A stretch of DNA of 64,000 nt from JBCDCY01 sp039180875 (GTDB lineage Bacteria; Pseudomonadota; Alphaproteobacteria; Rhodobacterales; Rhodobacteraceae), in NCBI GenBank assembly GCA_039180875.1, contig JBCDCY010000001.1:620001-684000 (forward strand). The letters run 5' to 3'. Positions 49,668 to 58,760 of the stretch are shown here, piece after piece (the stretch's first letter is position 1; each line of letters opens with the position of its first letter). The position numbers and the translations under genes were made by a program. Under the pieces are notes generated by a model. It did no database searches. It was not told the origin of the DNA and was given only the letters and a program-made list of their open reading frames with translations.

Positions 49668-51746
49668 ATGGGCGATGTCGTGCGAGTAACCCGGGACGGC
49701 CCTGTGGCGATCGTCACCGTCGACAATCCGCCGGTGAACGCCGTCGGCGTCGACGTCCGCAAAGGCCTGTGGGACGCGGTTCCGGCGCTGGATGTGGACG
49801 ATGCGGTGCGCGCCGTGGTGCTGGTCTGCGCCGGGCGGACTTTCATTGCCGGCGCCGATATTCGGGAGTTCGACGGCGGGGCGATGGAGCCTTGGCTGCC
49901 CGATCTGGTGGAACGTATCCACGCAGCGGAAAAACCCTGGATCGCCGCTTTGCACGGCACCGCGCTCGGCGGCGGGTTGGAGACGGCGCTTGGCTGCCAC
50001 TACCGACTGGCGGTTGCATCGGCGCGAGTCGGTCTGCCCGAGGTGACCCTCGGCATCGTGCCGGGGGCGGGCGGCACCCAGCGCCTGCCGCGGATCGTCG
50101 GGCCCGAGGCGGCGGTGGAGATGGTCTGCGGCGGACGCCCGATCGGGGCGGAGCGGGCGGTGGAGCTCGGCCTGGTCGACGCCTTGGTCGAGGATCTGGA
50201 CGCCGCCCCCCGCGCCTTCGCCCGCGATGTGATGGAGCGCGAGGTGCCCCGGCTCGACGCCGCACCGGGTCGCAATGCGCTCTCCGACGACGCCTGGCAG
50301 GCGCTGCGCGACGGGGTCGAAGCCAAGGCCCGGGGCCAGATCGCCCCGGTGCGCGCCTTCGACGTGGTGAAACGCGCCTTCGAGATCCCGTTGGACGAGG
50401 GCATGAAGGCTGAGCGGGCGCTGTTCCTGGCGCTCAAGGAAACCGATCAATCCAAGGCGCTGCGCCACGCCTTCTTTGCCGAGCGGGCGGTGACCAAACC
50501 GCGCCGGCTGGAGGGGGCGGAGCCGCGGCCGATCAACAAGCTTTGCGTCGTCGGCGGCGGCCTGATGGGCTCCGGCATCGCCACGGCCGCCCTGTCGTCC
50601 GGCCTGCCGGTGGTGTTGATCGAGCAGGATGCCGAGGCGATGGCCGGGGGTGTCGAGCGGATCGAGGCCAATCTCGAGGCTGCGGTCGGCCGGGGTCTGA
50701 TGAGCGAGGAGCGCATGCGCCAGTGCGTCTCCGACCTCTCGGCCGCGACGGAGTACAAGGCGGCGGGCGATTGCGACATCGCCATCGAGGCGGTGTTCGA
50801 GGATCCGGAGGTGAAGCGTGGGGTCTTCACCCATCTCGCCAAGTGTCTGCCGGCGGAGGCGGTACTGGCGAGCAACACCTCCTACCTCGACCCGGCGAGC
50901 TTCACGGCCGACGTGCCGGAACCCGCCCGCATCCTCGGCCTGCACTTCTTCTCCCCGGCTCACATCATGAAGCTGGTGGAGGTGGTGCACACCGACGCGA
51001 CCGCTCCCGACGTGATCGCCACCGGCTTCGCGCTCGCCCGCCGGCTGCGCAAGACCGGGGTGCTGTCGGGCGTGTGCGAGGGCTTCATCGGCAACCGCAT
51101 CCTCGGCGCCTATCTCCGCGCCGCCGGCTATCTGCTGGAGGACGGCTGCCTGCCCCAGGACGTCGACGGTGCGATGCGCGCCTTCGGCATGGCCATGGGC
51201 CCGTTCGAGATGTCGGATATGGCCGGGCTGCAGATCGGCTACGCCACGCGCAAGCGGCTCGCCGCCACCCGCGACCCGGACGAGCGCTACAGCCGCATCG
51301 GCGATCTGATCGTGGAGCTGGGCCGCACCGGGCAGCGCTCGGGCCAGGGTTACTACCGCTACGACGGGGGCCGTACGCCGATCCCGGACCCCGAGATCGA
51401 GACCCTGATCGTGGAGGAGAGCACCCGGCTCGGCATCTCGCGCCGGGAAATCTCGGCCGAGGCGATCCAGGCGCGGCTGCATGCGGTGCAGGTCAACGAG
51501 GCGGCGAAGATCCTGGAGGAAGGGATCGCCGAGCGCCCGCTCGACATCGACGTGGTCAAGCTGCTCGGCTACGGCTATCCGCGCTGGCGGGGCGGGCCGA
51601 TGTTCTGGGCCGACACGATCGGGCCGGCCAAGGTGCTGGCCGAGATGCAGGCAGCGGCGGCGGCCGATCCCGGCACCTGGACCGTAGCACCTCTCCTGGA
51701 GAAGCTGGTGGCCGAGGATCGAGGCTTCGCCACGCTGAACCGCTAG
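49668..51746 (+). CDS. Fatty-acid oxidation multifunctional enzyme (enoyl-CoA hydratase / 3-hydroxyacyl-CoA dehydrogenase)
   Basis: The 692-residue protein has an N-terminal crotonase domain (about 1-190) with FIAGADIREFDGG and ALHGTALGGGLETAL, whose catalytic Glu lies in VTLGIVPGAGGTQRLPRIVG. The 3HCDH NAD domain follows, with LCVVGGGLMGSGIATAALSS (about 289-308) and LASNTSYLDPA, then two C-terminal 3HCDH domains with HFFSPAHIMKLVEV and GFIGNRI. It catalyses two steps of beta-oxidation in the cytosol. The thiolase partner is not in this window. ATG 49668 follows GGGAGGA. Confidence 0.94.
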   Translation: MGDVVRVTRDGPVAIVTVDNPPVNAVGVDVRKGLWDAVPALDVDDAVRAVVLVCAGRTFIAGADIREFDGGAMEPWLPDLVERIHAAEKPWIAALHGTALGGGLETALGCHYRLAVASARVGLPEVTLGIVPGAGGTQRLPRIVGPEAAVEMVCGGRPIGAERAVELGLVDALVEDLDAAPRAFARDVMEREVPRLDAAPGRNALSDDAWQALRDGVEAKARGQIAPVRAFDVVKRAFEIPLDEGMKAERALFLALKETDQSKALRHAFFAERAVTKPRRLEGAEPRPINKLCVVGGGLMGSGIATAALSSGLPVVLIEQDAEAMAGGVERIEANLEAAVGRGLMSEERMRQCVSDLSAATEYKAAGDCDIAIEAVFEDPEVKRGVFTHLAKCLPAEAVLASNTSYLDPASFTADVPEPARILGLHFFSPAHIMKLVEVVHTDATAPDVIATGFALARRLRKTGVLSGVCEGFIGNRILGAYLRAAGYLLEDGCLPQDVDGAMRAFGMAMGPFEMSDMAGLQIGYATRKRLAATRDPDERYSRIGDLIVELGRTGQRSGQGYYRYDGGRTPIPDPEIETLIVEESTRLGISRREISAEAIQARLHAVQVNEAAKILEEGIAERPLDIDVVKLLGYGYPRWRGGPMFWADTIGPAKVLAEMQAAAAADPGTWTVAPLLEKLVAEDRGFATLNR

Positions 51747-51747
51747 G

Positions 51748-51860
51748 GCGCTTTCCGGTCAGATTGGATCACCAGTCTGACCGGAAAGCGCAACGACTTG
51801 AATGACTTGCTCCTCTTGGATTTCGACCCGACTGGTTCAGTCAGGTCGAAATCCGCCCTA
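51748..51860. repeat. REP-like double hairpin, copy 1
   Basis: Two hairpins are joined by a short spacer. The first has 16-base arms GCGCTTTCCGGTCAGA and complement (51748-51763 and 51776-51791), extending inward with near-pairing. The second has GGATTTCGACC/GGTCGAAATCC (51818-51828 and 51844-51854). The unit ends CCGCCCTA. A second copy begins at 52415. Confidence 0.85.
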
Positions 51861-51870
51861 GCGCCGGGCC

Positions 51871-52398
51871 CTACGCCCCGAGCGCGCGGAGCTTCTTCGC
51901 CACCCGCGACGCGACCGACTTTCGGCTGTCCCGGCTCAAGCGCTCGAGATGCGGGCGGAGCCAGTCCGCCAAGCCGGCGTCGTCCTTTGCCCAGCCGGCC
52001 AGCGTCTCGGTCGTGGCGTTCAGCACGATCCAGTCGTCGTGCTCTGTCAGGTTGCGCTGCATGATGGCCAGCGCCGCCGCGCGCTGCTCCGCATCCATAT
52101 CCGCGGACAGCCGGTCAAAAAGCTGCGCCAGGGTCCATTGGGCCGAAGCCTGGTCGAGCGCGCCGATCTCGCCGATGAAGCGGTCGATATAGAGCACGAG
52201 CAGATCGTGCCGCTCCGCCTCGACCCGCTTCATGGCGTTGGAGGTGCGCAGGCGGACAACCTCGTCCGCGCTCCGGTAGCAGCGAAACAGCTCGTCGAAC
52301 CGATCGGGGTGGGCCAGCACCAGCTCGACGACCTCGATGGTGCGGCCGAGGGAGTTCGGGTGCCCGCCGGTCAGCATGCTCTCCAGGCTTTCGCTCAT
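51871..52398 (-). CDS. HEAT-repeat-like helical protein
   Basis: The 175-residue protein looks entirely helical, with repeating hydrophobic heptads: EVVELVLAHPDRFDELFRCY, VVRLRTSNAMKRVEAERHDL and WIVLNATTETLAGWAKDD. This suggests HEAT/ARM-type repeats. It has no signal or membrane segment. Such proteins are often scaffolds; the partner is unknown. ATG 52398 has AAGGAG nine bases upstream. It is flanked on both sides by copies of a REP-like double hairpin. Confidence 0.65.
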   Translation of the reverse strand: MSESLESMLTGGHPNSLGRTIEVVELVLAHPDRFDELFRCYRSADEVVRLRTSNAMKRVEAERHDLLVLYIDRFIGEIGALDQASAQWTLAQLFDRLSADMDAEQRAAALAIMQRNLTEHDDWIVLNATTETLAGWAKDDAGLADWLRPHLERLSRDSRKSVASRVAKKLRALGA

Positions 52399-52414
52399 CT
52401 TCGCCCGCTCCTTA

Positions 52415-52530
52415 GAGCGCTTTCCGTTCAGACAGGTGATCTAGTCGGAACGGAAAGCGCAATGACCTAAACGGCTTGCCCGTCTTGGATCTCGACCTGA
52501 CTGAGTCAGTTAGATCAAAATCCGCCCTAG
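52415..52530. repeat. REP-like double hairpin, copy 2
   Basis: The first hairpin has GCGCTTTCCGTTC (52417-52429) paired with GAACGGAAAGCGC (52448-52460). The second is degenerate (TTGGATCTCGACCTGACTGA and TAGATCAAAATCC). It ends CCGCCCTAG, as in copy 1, in the same orientation. It lies between the divergent 5' side of the HEAT-like gene and the stop of the Kef-type gene. Confidence 0.8.
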
Positions 52531-52548
52531 GCAGACCGCGCGTGCCGC

Positions 52549-54330
52549 CTAGCCCTGCCGCTCCAGGGCGTACTTGGCGCGCAGGATCTCCAATGCCTCC
52601 TTCGGCCCCATGTCCTTTTCGAGGGCCGTGCGCTCGCCATCCCGGCGGCGGTACTCCTCCACCAACTCGTCGACCACCGCGGCATCGCCGATGCGCATCA
52701 GACCCTCTCGCGCCAGGGCGATGGCGCTTTCCCGGGTCTCGCGGATCACCACGTCGGCGCCGGCCGCCCGCATCTCGATCTCTGAGAAGCGGTCGTAGGT
52801 GTCGGCGATGATCAGGGCCTGGGGAAAACGCTCCCGCAGCTTCTCCACGGCGGCCCGGGCGCCGTCGCGGTCGTCGATGCAGAGAAAGATGATGTCGGCC
52901 TCCCCCGCACCCGCACTGATCATCACGTCGAGGCGTGTGGCGTCGCCGAAATAGACATGGGTGCCGAAGCTGCGCGCCATGCGGATCCGCCGGGGCGAGT
53001 TGTCGATCAGGGTGACGTCGAGGCCCCGCATCGCCATGATCCGGGCGACCACCTGGCCGACCCGGCCGAAGCCTGCGATGATGACGCGGGCACCCTTGGC
53101 GGCGTCGACGCCCTCCATCTCCTCATCGTCCTCATCGCCCCCCGCGTCCTGGGCCGCGGCCTGATCGGCGAAGCGCACGGCGAGCGGCGTGAGTACCATG
53201 GAGAGCGTGATGACTGCCGAGAGCACCGAGGAGAGCGTGCCGAACAGCAGGCCGGAGCCCGCCGCGATGGACAGCAGCACGAAGGCGAACTCGCCCCCCT
53301 GCCCGAGCGTCGCCGCGATCCTGACGGCGTCTATGTGGCCCGAGCCGAAGAGCCGGCTGAGCAGATAGAGCAGCACCGCCTTCAACAAGAAAAGGCCCGC
53401 CGCGCCCCCGAGCACGATCCACCAGTTCGCCAGCACGACGGCCCAGTCGACCGTCATGCCGAAGGCCATGAAGAAGAGGCCGAGGAGCAGGCCGCGGAAC
53501 GGCTCAATGTCTGTCTCAAGCTGGTGGCGGTAGCTGCTTTCGGCCATCAGCACCCCGGCGATGAAGGCGCCAAGCGCCATCGACAGGCCGGCCGCGTCCA
53601 TCGCCAGGGCCGCACCGCCCACCACCAGAAGCGCGGCGGCCGAGAAGATCTCGTGCGCCTTTTCCCGTGCGATGAAGGCGAAAAGCTGCGGCACCAGGTA
53701 TCGCCCGGCCAGCACCAGGGCCACCAGCGCGCCCAGGCCGATGACGATGTCGACCGCCACGTTCTCCGTCACGCCCGGCCCGGGGGCGAGGAAGGCGGCG
53801 AGCGCCAGCAGCGGCACGATCGCCAGGTCCTGGAAAAGTAGGATGGAGAAGGCCCGGTCGCCGTAGGGCGCGGCCAGGTCCCGCTTCTCCCGCAGGATCT
53901 GCACGCCGAAGGCGGTGGAGCTGAGGGCCAGCGCCAGCCCGACCAAGAGCGCCCGATCGAAGGGTTGGCCGAAGGCGAGCAACGCCACCGTCAGCGCCGC
54001 GCCCGTCACCGTCACCTGCAGGAGGCCGAGGCCGAAGATGTCGGAGCGCAGGCGCCAGAGCCGCGCGGGCTTCAGCTCCAGCCCGATGACGAAGAGCAGC
54101 AGCACCACGCCGAACTCCGCCACGTGCAGCACCGTCTCGGTCTCGCCAATGGCCCCCAAGCCGTAAGGACCGATCAACGCGCCGGCGGCGAGATAGCCGA
54201 GGACCGAGCCCATGCCGATCCGGCGGAAGATCAGCACCACCACTACGGCCGCGGCCAGAAACACCACTGCCCCGAGCAGGATCGGGTCGGCGTCGGTGGC
54301 GGCGATCATTGGTTCCTGGGCGTCGGCCAT
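52549..54330 (-). CDS. Kef-type K+/H+ antiporter (CPA2 family)
   Basis: The 593-residue protein has about twelve hydrophobic segments beginning PILLGAVVFLAAAVVVVLIF and a C-terminal RCK/TrkA-N Rossmann domain GARVIIAGFGRVGQVVARIM (about 396-415) with NSPRRIRMARSFGTHVYFGD. It belongs to the KefB/KefC group, in which the soluble domain gates potassium efflux, classically by glutathione adducts. No kefF/G accessory gene is nearby. It starts at ATG 54330 and converges with nothing; the gene at 54443 diverges from it. Confidence 0.92.
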   Translation of the reverse strand: MADAQEPMIAATDADPILLGAVVFLAAAVVVVLIFRRIGMGSVLGYLAAGALIGPYGLGAIGETETVLHVAEFGVVLLLFVIGLELKPARLWRLRSDIFGLGLLQVTVTGAALTVALLAFGQPFDRALLVGLALALSSTAFGVQILREKRDLAAPYGDRAFSILLFQDLAIVPLLALAAFLAPGPGVTENVAVDIVIGLGALVALVLAGRYLVPQLFAFIAREKAHEIFSAAALLVVGGAALAMDAAGLSMALGAFIAGVLMAESSYRHQLETDIEPFRGLLLGLFFMAFGMTVDWAVVLANWWIVLGGAAGLFLLKAVLLYLLSRLFGSGHIDAVRIAATLGQGGEFAFVLLSIAAGSGLLFGTLSSVLSAVITLSMVLTPLAVRFADQAAAQDAGGDEDDEEMEGVDAAKGARVIIAGFGRVGQVVARIMAMRGLDVTLIDNSPRRIRMARSFGTHVYFGDATRLDVMISAGAGEADIIFLCIDDRDGARAAVEKLRERFPQALIIADTYDRFSEIEMRAAGADVVIRETRESAIALAREGLMRIGDAAVVDELVEEYRRRDGERTALEKDMGPKEALEILRAKYALERQG

Positions 54331-54442
54331 GCAGCGATCTTAGGCGGCCGCCGGCCTGCTGCAAGAAGCTGGCGCGCCAAGAAGGCTCGCAAGGCCGGCA
54401 GTGTGTCCTATTTCCCGGCGGGATCGGACAAGGGGATGCGCG

Positions 54443-55285
54443 ATGCGATCTGTGCGAGCATGGGCGGCCGCGGCCGTTCTGGCGGTTCTGCCGCCCACGG
54501 CGGGCCTCGGCAACGATCTGCCGGCCTGCGGCGGAGAGGACGTCTGCACGATCGAGGCGGGCAGCTACCATGTCCGCGCGCCCGACGGCTGGGACGGCGA
54601 GGCACCGCTCGGCGTCTTCCTGTTCTTCCACGGCTTTCGATCCTCCGGCCTCTCGGCGGTACGCAGCGGATCGTTGCAGGAGGTGTTCGGCGGCGCCGGC
54701 TATCTGATCGTCGCGCCGAACGGCGACGAGTGGCAGGAGGGTGCGCGCGCCTGGCCGGCCCGGGATGCGCCCGGCCGGCCCTGGCGCGACGATGTCGCCT
54801 TCACCCGCGCCGTGCTGGCCGACGTCGCCCAGCGCTTTCCGGTGGATGACGCGCGGGTGGTGATCGCGGGTTTCTCCGCCGGCGGCTCCATGGCCTGGCG
54901 CGTCGCCTGTCGGCAGGCGGACGGGCTGGCCGCGGTGATCTCCATCGCCGGCGCGCTCCGCCGTCCGGTGCCGGAGGCGTGCGGCGGTGGGCCGGTGCCG
55001 GCCCTGCAGATCCACGGCTACTCCGACCGCACCGTGCCGCTCGAAGGTCGCCGGATCCGGGATTGGCACCAGGGCGACGTGTTCGAGACGCTGGACCTGA
55101 TCCGCCGCGCCAATGGCTGCGAGAGCCTGCCGGCGGCGGTGGAGACCGAGGGCCGCTATTGGTGCCGGGACTGGACCGGCTGCGGCTCGGGCGCGCCGGT
55201 CGGCTTCTGCCTGCATCCCGGTGGCCACGGCCTGCCGGCCGACTGGACCACGCTCGCCCGCGACTGGCTCGCCTCTCTCGGCTAG
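54443..55285 (+). CDS. Secreted esterase / polyhydroxybutyrate depolymerase-like (LpqC family)
   Basis: The 280-residue alpha/beta hydrolase has a signal peptide (RSVRAWAAAAVLAVLPPTAG), the oxyanion region FLFFHGFRSSG, the nucleophile in VVIAGFSAGGSMAWRVACRQ, an Asp-containing IHGYSDRTVPLEGRRI, and the catalytic His in FCLHPGGHGLP. It belongs to the LpqC/PHB depolymerase family of extracytoplasmic esterases. Which ester it attacks is unknown. ATG 54443 follows AAGGGG. Confidence 0.87.
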   Translation: MRSVRAWAAAAVLAVLPPTAGLGNDLPACGGEDVCTIEAGSYHVRAPDGWDGEAPLGVFLFFHGFRSSGLSAVRSGSLQEVFGGAGYLIVAPNGDEWQEGARAWPARDAPGRPWRDDVAFTRAVLADVAQRFPVDDARVVIAGFSAGGSMAWRVACRQADGLAAVISIAGALRRPVPEACGGGPVPALQIHGYSDRTVPLEGRRIRDWHQGDVFETLDLIRRANGCESLPAAVETEGRYWCRDWTGCGSGAPVGFCLHPGGHGLPADWTTLARDWLASLG

Positions 55286-55301
55286 CGCTGCCTGGCCGGC
55301 C

Positions 55302-55329
55302 TTGCGCACCGGCACCGCCCGGCTATAAG
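55302..55329 (+). promoter_or_regulatory. Putative carB promoter
   Basis: TTGCGC (55302-55307) and TATAAG (55324-55329) are separated by 16 bases, a good sigma-70 match in this GC-rich setting. It would start transcription near 55336 and give a leader of about 85 bases ahead of carB. Confidence 0.6.
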
Positions 55330-55334
55330 CGGCC

Positions 55335-55403
55335 CGGTTTTCACTTTTTGCGTGAGCGTCCCGACCTCGGGTGAAAACCGTCCCCCGCGGAGCCCCTCCG
55401 CGG
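55335..55403 (+). promoter_or_regulatory. Structured carB leader with two inverted repeats
   Basis: The leader contains a perfect ten-base inverted repeat, CGGTTTTCAC and GTGAAAACCG (55335-55344, 55371-55380), and then a GC hairpin CCGCGGAG/CTCCGCGG (55385-55392, 55396-55403). The second hairpin lies 18 bases before the carB start. Together they could form an attenuator-type or protein-binding element. No T-tract is present, so simple termination is unlikely. Confidence 0.5.
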
Positions 55404-55421
55404 CCCTGCGGTGGAGCGGTC

Positions 55422-58400
55422 ATGCCGAAGCGTGAAGATATCCAGTCCATCCTGATCATCGGCGCTGGGCCGATCGTGATCGGGCAGGCGTGCGAGTTCG
55501 ACTATTCCGGCACCCAGGCCTGCAAGGCCCTGCGCGAAGAGGGCTATCGCGTCATCCTGGTGAACTCGAACCCCGCCACAATCATGACCGATCCCGGCAT
55601 GGCGGACGCCACCTATATCGAGCCGATCACGCCGGAGGTCGTCGCCCGCATCATCGCCGCCGAAAAGCCCGACGCCCTGTTGCCGACCATGGGCGGGCAG
55701 ACCGCGCTCAACACCGCGCTGAAGCTCGAGGAGTTGGGCGTGCTCGCTGCCCACGATGTCGAGCTGATCGGCGCCAAGCGCGCCGCCATCGAGAAGGCGG
55801 AGGATCGCCAGCTCTTCCGCGAGGCGATGGACCGGATCGGGCTCGAAAGCCCGGTCTCCGCCATCGCCACCACGATGGAGGAGGCGCTGGCCGCCCTCCC
55901 CACCATCGGCCTACCGGCGATCATCCGCCCGGCCTTCACCCTCGGCGGCACCGGCGGCGGGGTCGCCTACAACCGCGAGGACTTCGAGCAGATCTGCCGC
56001 GGCGGCCTCGACGCCTCGCCGGTCAGCCAGATCCTGATCGACGAGAGCCTCTTGGGCTGGAAGGAGTACGAGATGGAGGTGATCCGCGACCGCGCGGACA
56101 ACGCCATCATCGTCTGCTCCATCGAAAACGTGGATCCGATGGGCGTGCACACGGGCGATTCGATCACCGTCGCCCCGGCGCTCACCCTGACCGACAAGGA
56201 ATATCAGCGGATGCGCAACGCCTCGATCGCGGTACTGCGCGAGATCGGGGTGGAGACCGGCGGCTCCAACGTGCAATGGGCCATCAACCCCGAGGACGGG
56301 CGGATGGTGGTGATCGAGATGAACCCGCGGGTGAGCCGCTCCTCCGCGCTCGCCTCCAAGGCCACCGGGTTCCCGATTGCCAAGGTCGCGGCGAAGCTCG
56401 CCGTCGGCTACACGCTGGATGAGCTCGACAACGACATCACGGAGGTCACGCCGGCCTCCTTCGAGCCCACCATCGACTACGTCGTCACCAAGATCCCGCG
56501 CTTTGCCTTCGAGAAGTTCCCGGGCGCGGTGCCGGAGCTGACCACGGCGATGAAGAGCGTGGGCGAGGCCATGGCCATCGGCCGCGGCATCCACGAGAGC
56601 CTGCAAAAGGCCCTCGCCTCGCTGGAGACCGATCTGTCGGGCTTCGACGAGATCGAGATCCCGGGGACGGAGGAAGGCGCCGGCGAGGTCGACCGCCGCC
56701 AGGCCGTCATCGCTGCCCTCTCCCAACGCACGCCGGACCGGCTGCGCCTGATCGCCCAGGCGATCCGCGAGGGGCTGACGTTGGAGGAGATCCGCGCCGC
56801 CACCGCCTTCGACCCCTGGTTCCTCGCCCGGATCGACGAGATCGTCAGCGAAGAGGCGCGGATTGTGGCGGAGGGTCTGCCCGAGACCGCCTTCGCCATG
56901 CGGCGGCTGAAGATGCTCGGCTTCACCGATGCCCGCCTCGCCACCCTCGCGGGCCGGAGCGAGAGCGAGGTGCGCCGCCTGCGCGATGGGCTCGGCATCA
57001 ACGCCGTCTTCAAGCGGGTCGATACCTGCGCGGCGGAGTTCGAGGCCCAGACCCCCTACATGTACTCGACCTACGAGACCGGGGCGATGGGCGCACCCGA
57101 ATGCGAGGCGCGGCCGAGCACGCGGGACAAGATCGTCATCCTCGGTGGCGGTCCCAACCGGATCGGCCAGGGGATCGAGTTCGACTATTGCTGCTGCCAC
57201 GCCTGCTTTGCCCTGTCGGAGGCGGGTTTCGAGACGATCATGATCAACTGCAATCCCGAGACCGTCTCGACCGACTACGACACCTCCGACCGGCTCTACT
57301 TCGAGCCGCTGACGTTGGAATGCGTGCTCGAGATCCTGCGAGTGGAGCAGGAGGCCGGGCGCCTGGTCGGCGTCATCGTGCAATTCGGCGGCCAGACCCC
57401 CCTGAAGCTCGCCCGGGCGCTGGAGGAGGAGGGCGTCCCGATCCTCGGCACGCCGCCCGACGCCATCGACCTGGCTGAGGACCGGAAGCGCTTTCAGGAA
57501 CTGCTGCATCGCCTCGACCTTCGCCAGCCGCTTAACGGCATCGCCACCTCGCGGGAGGAGGCGCTGCGGGTGGCCCACGACGTTGGCTATCCGGTGGTCA
57601 TCCGCCCGTCCTACGTGCTCGGCGGTCGGGCCATGGAGATCGTGCGCGACGATGCGGCGCTGGAGCGCTATATCCGCGACGCCGTCATCGTCTCGGGCGA
57701 CAGCCCGGTGCTGATCGACAGCTATCTCTCCGGCGCGGTGGAAGTCGATGTCGACGCGATCTCCGACGGCAGCGCGGTGCACATCGCCGGGGTGATGGAG
57801 CACATCGAGGAGGCGGGCGTGCATTCCGGCGACAGCGCCTGCTCCCTGCCGCCCTATTCGCTGAAGGCCGAGATCGTGGCGGAGCTCGAGCGCCAGACGG
57901 AGGCGTTGGCGCTGGAGCTCGGCGTCGTCGGGCTGATGAACGTGCAGTTCGCGGTGAAAGGCGCGGAGGTCTATCTGCTGGAGGTCAATCCCCGCGCCTC
58001 CCGTACCGTGCCGTTCGTGGCCAAGGCGACCGGCGTACCCATCGCTGCCATCGCGGCCCGGGTGATGGCCGGCGCATCGCTCGGCGACTTCGCCCTCGCG
58101 CCGCAATGGTCGGGGCAGTTCGCGGTGAAGGAGGCCGTCCTGCCCTTCGCGCGCTTTCCCGGCGTCGACACCCTGCTCGGGCCCGAGATGCGCTCGACCG
58201 GCGAGGTCATGGGATTGTCGGAGACCTTTCCCCAGGCCTTCCTCAAGGCCCAGATCGGCGCCGGCACCGAGTTGCCGAAGCGCGGCACGGCCTTCATCTC
58301 CATCCGCGACGACGACAAGGACGATGGGATGGCCACGGCCGTCAAGACCCTGGCAGAGCTCGGTTTTTCCCTGCTGGCCACCGGCGGCACCGCGGCCTGG

Positions 58401-58682
58401 CTCGAAAGCCTGGGCCTGACGGCGGAGCGGGTGAACAAGGTCTATGAGGGGCGCCCGCACATCGTCGACCGGATGAAGGACGGCGACGTGGTGCTGGTCT
58501 TCAACACCACCGAAGGGGCGCAGGCGGTGGCCGACAGCCGCTCCATCCGGGCGATCGCGCTCTACGGCAAGATCCCCTACTACACCACCGCCGCCGGGGC
58601 CCGCGCCGCCGCCCGCGCCATGCGCGACCGCCAGACGGACACCCTCGCGGTGACCTCGCTCCAGGCCCTCGGAGCGGCCTGA
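55422..58682 (+). CDS. carB: Carbamoyl-phosphate synthase large subunit
   Basis: It makes carbamoyl phosphate for arginine and pyrimidine synthesis from ammonia (delivered by CarA), bicarbonate and two ATP. The 1086-residue product begins EDIQSILIIGAGPIVIGQAC and has two ATP-grasp halves, with FTLGGTGGGVAYN-type and VVIRPSYVLGGRAMEIV segments. The C-terminal methylglyoxal-synthase-like allosteric domain runs about 950-1086 (KTLAELGFSLLATGGTAAWL). carA is not in the window, as is usual in many Alphaproteobacteria, where the two are separated. ATG 55422 is preceded by GGAG. Confidence 0.98.
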   Translation: MPKREDIQSILIIGAGPIVIGQACEFDYSGTQACKALREEGYRVILVNSNPATIMTDPGMADATYIEPITPEVVARIIAAEKPDALLPTMGGQTALNTALKLEELGVLAAHDVELIGAKRAAIEKAEDRQLFREAMDRIGLESPVSAIATTMEEALAALPTIGLPAIIRPAFTLGGTGGGVAYNREDFEQICRGGLDASPVSQILIDESLLGWKEYEMEVIRDRADNAIIVCSIENVDPMGVHTGDSITVAPALTLTDKEYQRMRNASIAVLREIGVETGGSNVQWAINPEDGRMVVIEMNPRVSRSSALASKATGFPIAKVAAKLAVGYTLDELDNDITEVTPASFEPTIDYVVTKIPRFAFEKFPGAVPELTTAMKSVGEAMAIGRGIHESLQKALASLETDLSGFDEIEIPGTEEGAGEVDRRQAVIAALSQRTPDRLRLIAQAIREGLTLEEIRAATAFDPWFLARIDEIVSEEARIVAEGLPETAFAMRRLKMLGFTDARLATLAGRSESEVRRLRDGLGINAVFKRVDTCAAEFEAQTPYMYSTYETGAMGAPECEARPSTRDKIVILGGGPNRIGQGIEFDYCCCHACFALSEAGFETIMINCNPETVSTDYDTSDRLYFEPLTLECVLEILRVEQEAGRLVGVIVQFGGQTPLKLARALEEEGVPILGTPPDAIDLAEDRKRFQELLHRLDLRQPLNGIATSREEALRVAHDVGYPVVIRPSYVLGGRAMEIVRDDAALERYIRDAVIVSGDSPVLIDSYLSGAVEVDVDAISDGSAVHIAGVMEHIEEAGVHSGDSACSLPPYSLKAEIVAELERQTEALALELGVVGLMNVQFAVKGAEVYLLEVNPRASRTVPFVAKATGVPIAAIAARVMAGASLGDFALAPQWSGQFAVKEAVLPFARFPGVDTLLGPEMRSTGEVMGLSETFPQAFLKAQIGAGTELPKRGTAFISIRDDDKDDGMATAVKTLAELGFSLLATGGTAAWLESLGLTAERVNKVYEGRPHIVDRMKDGDVVLVFNTTEGAQAVADSRSIRAIALYGKIPYYTTAAGARAAARAMRDRQTDTLAVTSLQALGAA

Positions 58683-58760
58683 GGCGAAGTGTGAGAGGTC
58701 CGATTTCGCGGACCGGCGCGGCGGTGTTACACTCCTCCCGTTGAGTATGGGAATTGTGTG

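Noticed and set aside
51748..52530. CRISPR array
   Set aside because: The two repeat units are 660 bases apart, self-complementary and enclose a gene; there are no regular spacers or cas genes.
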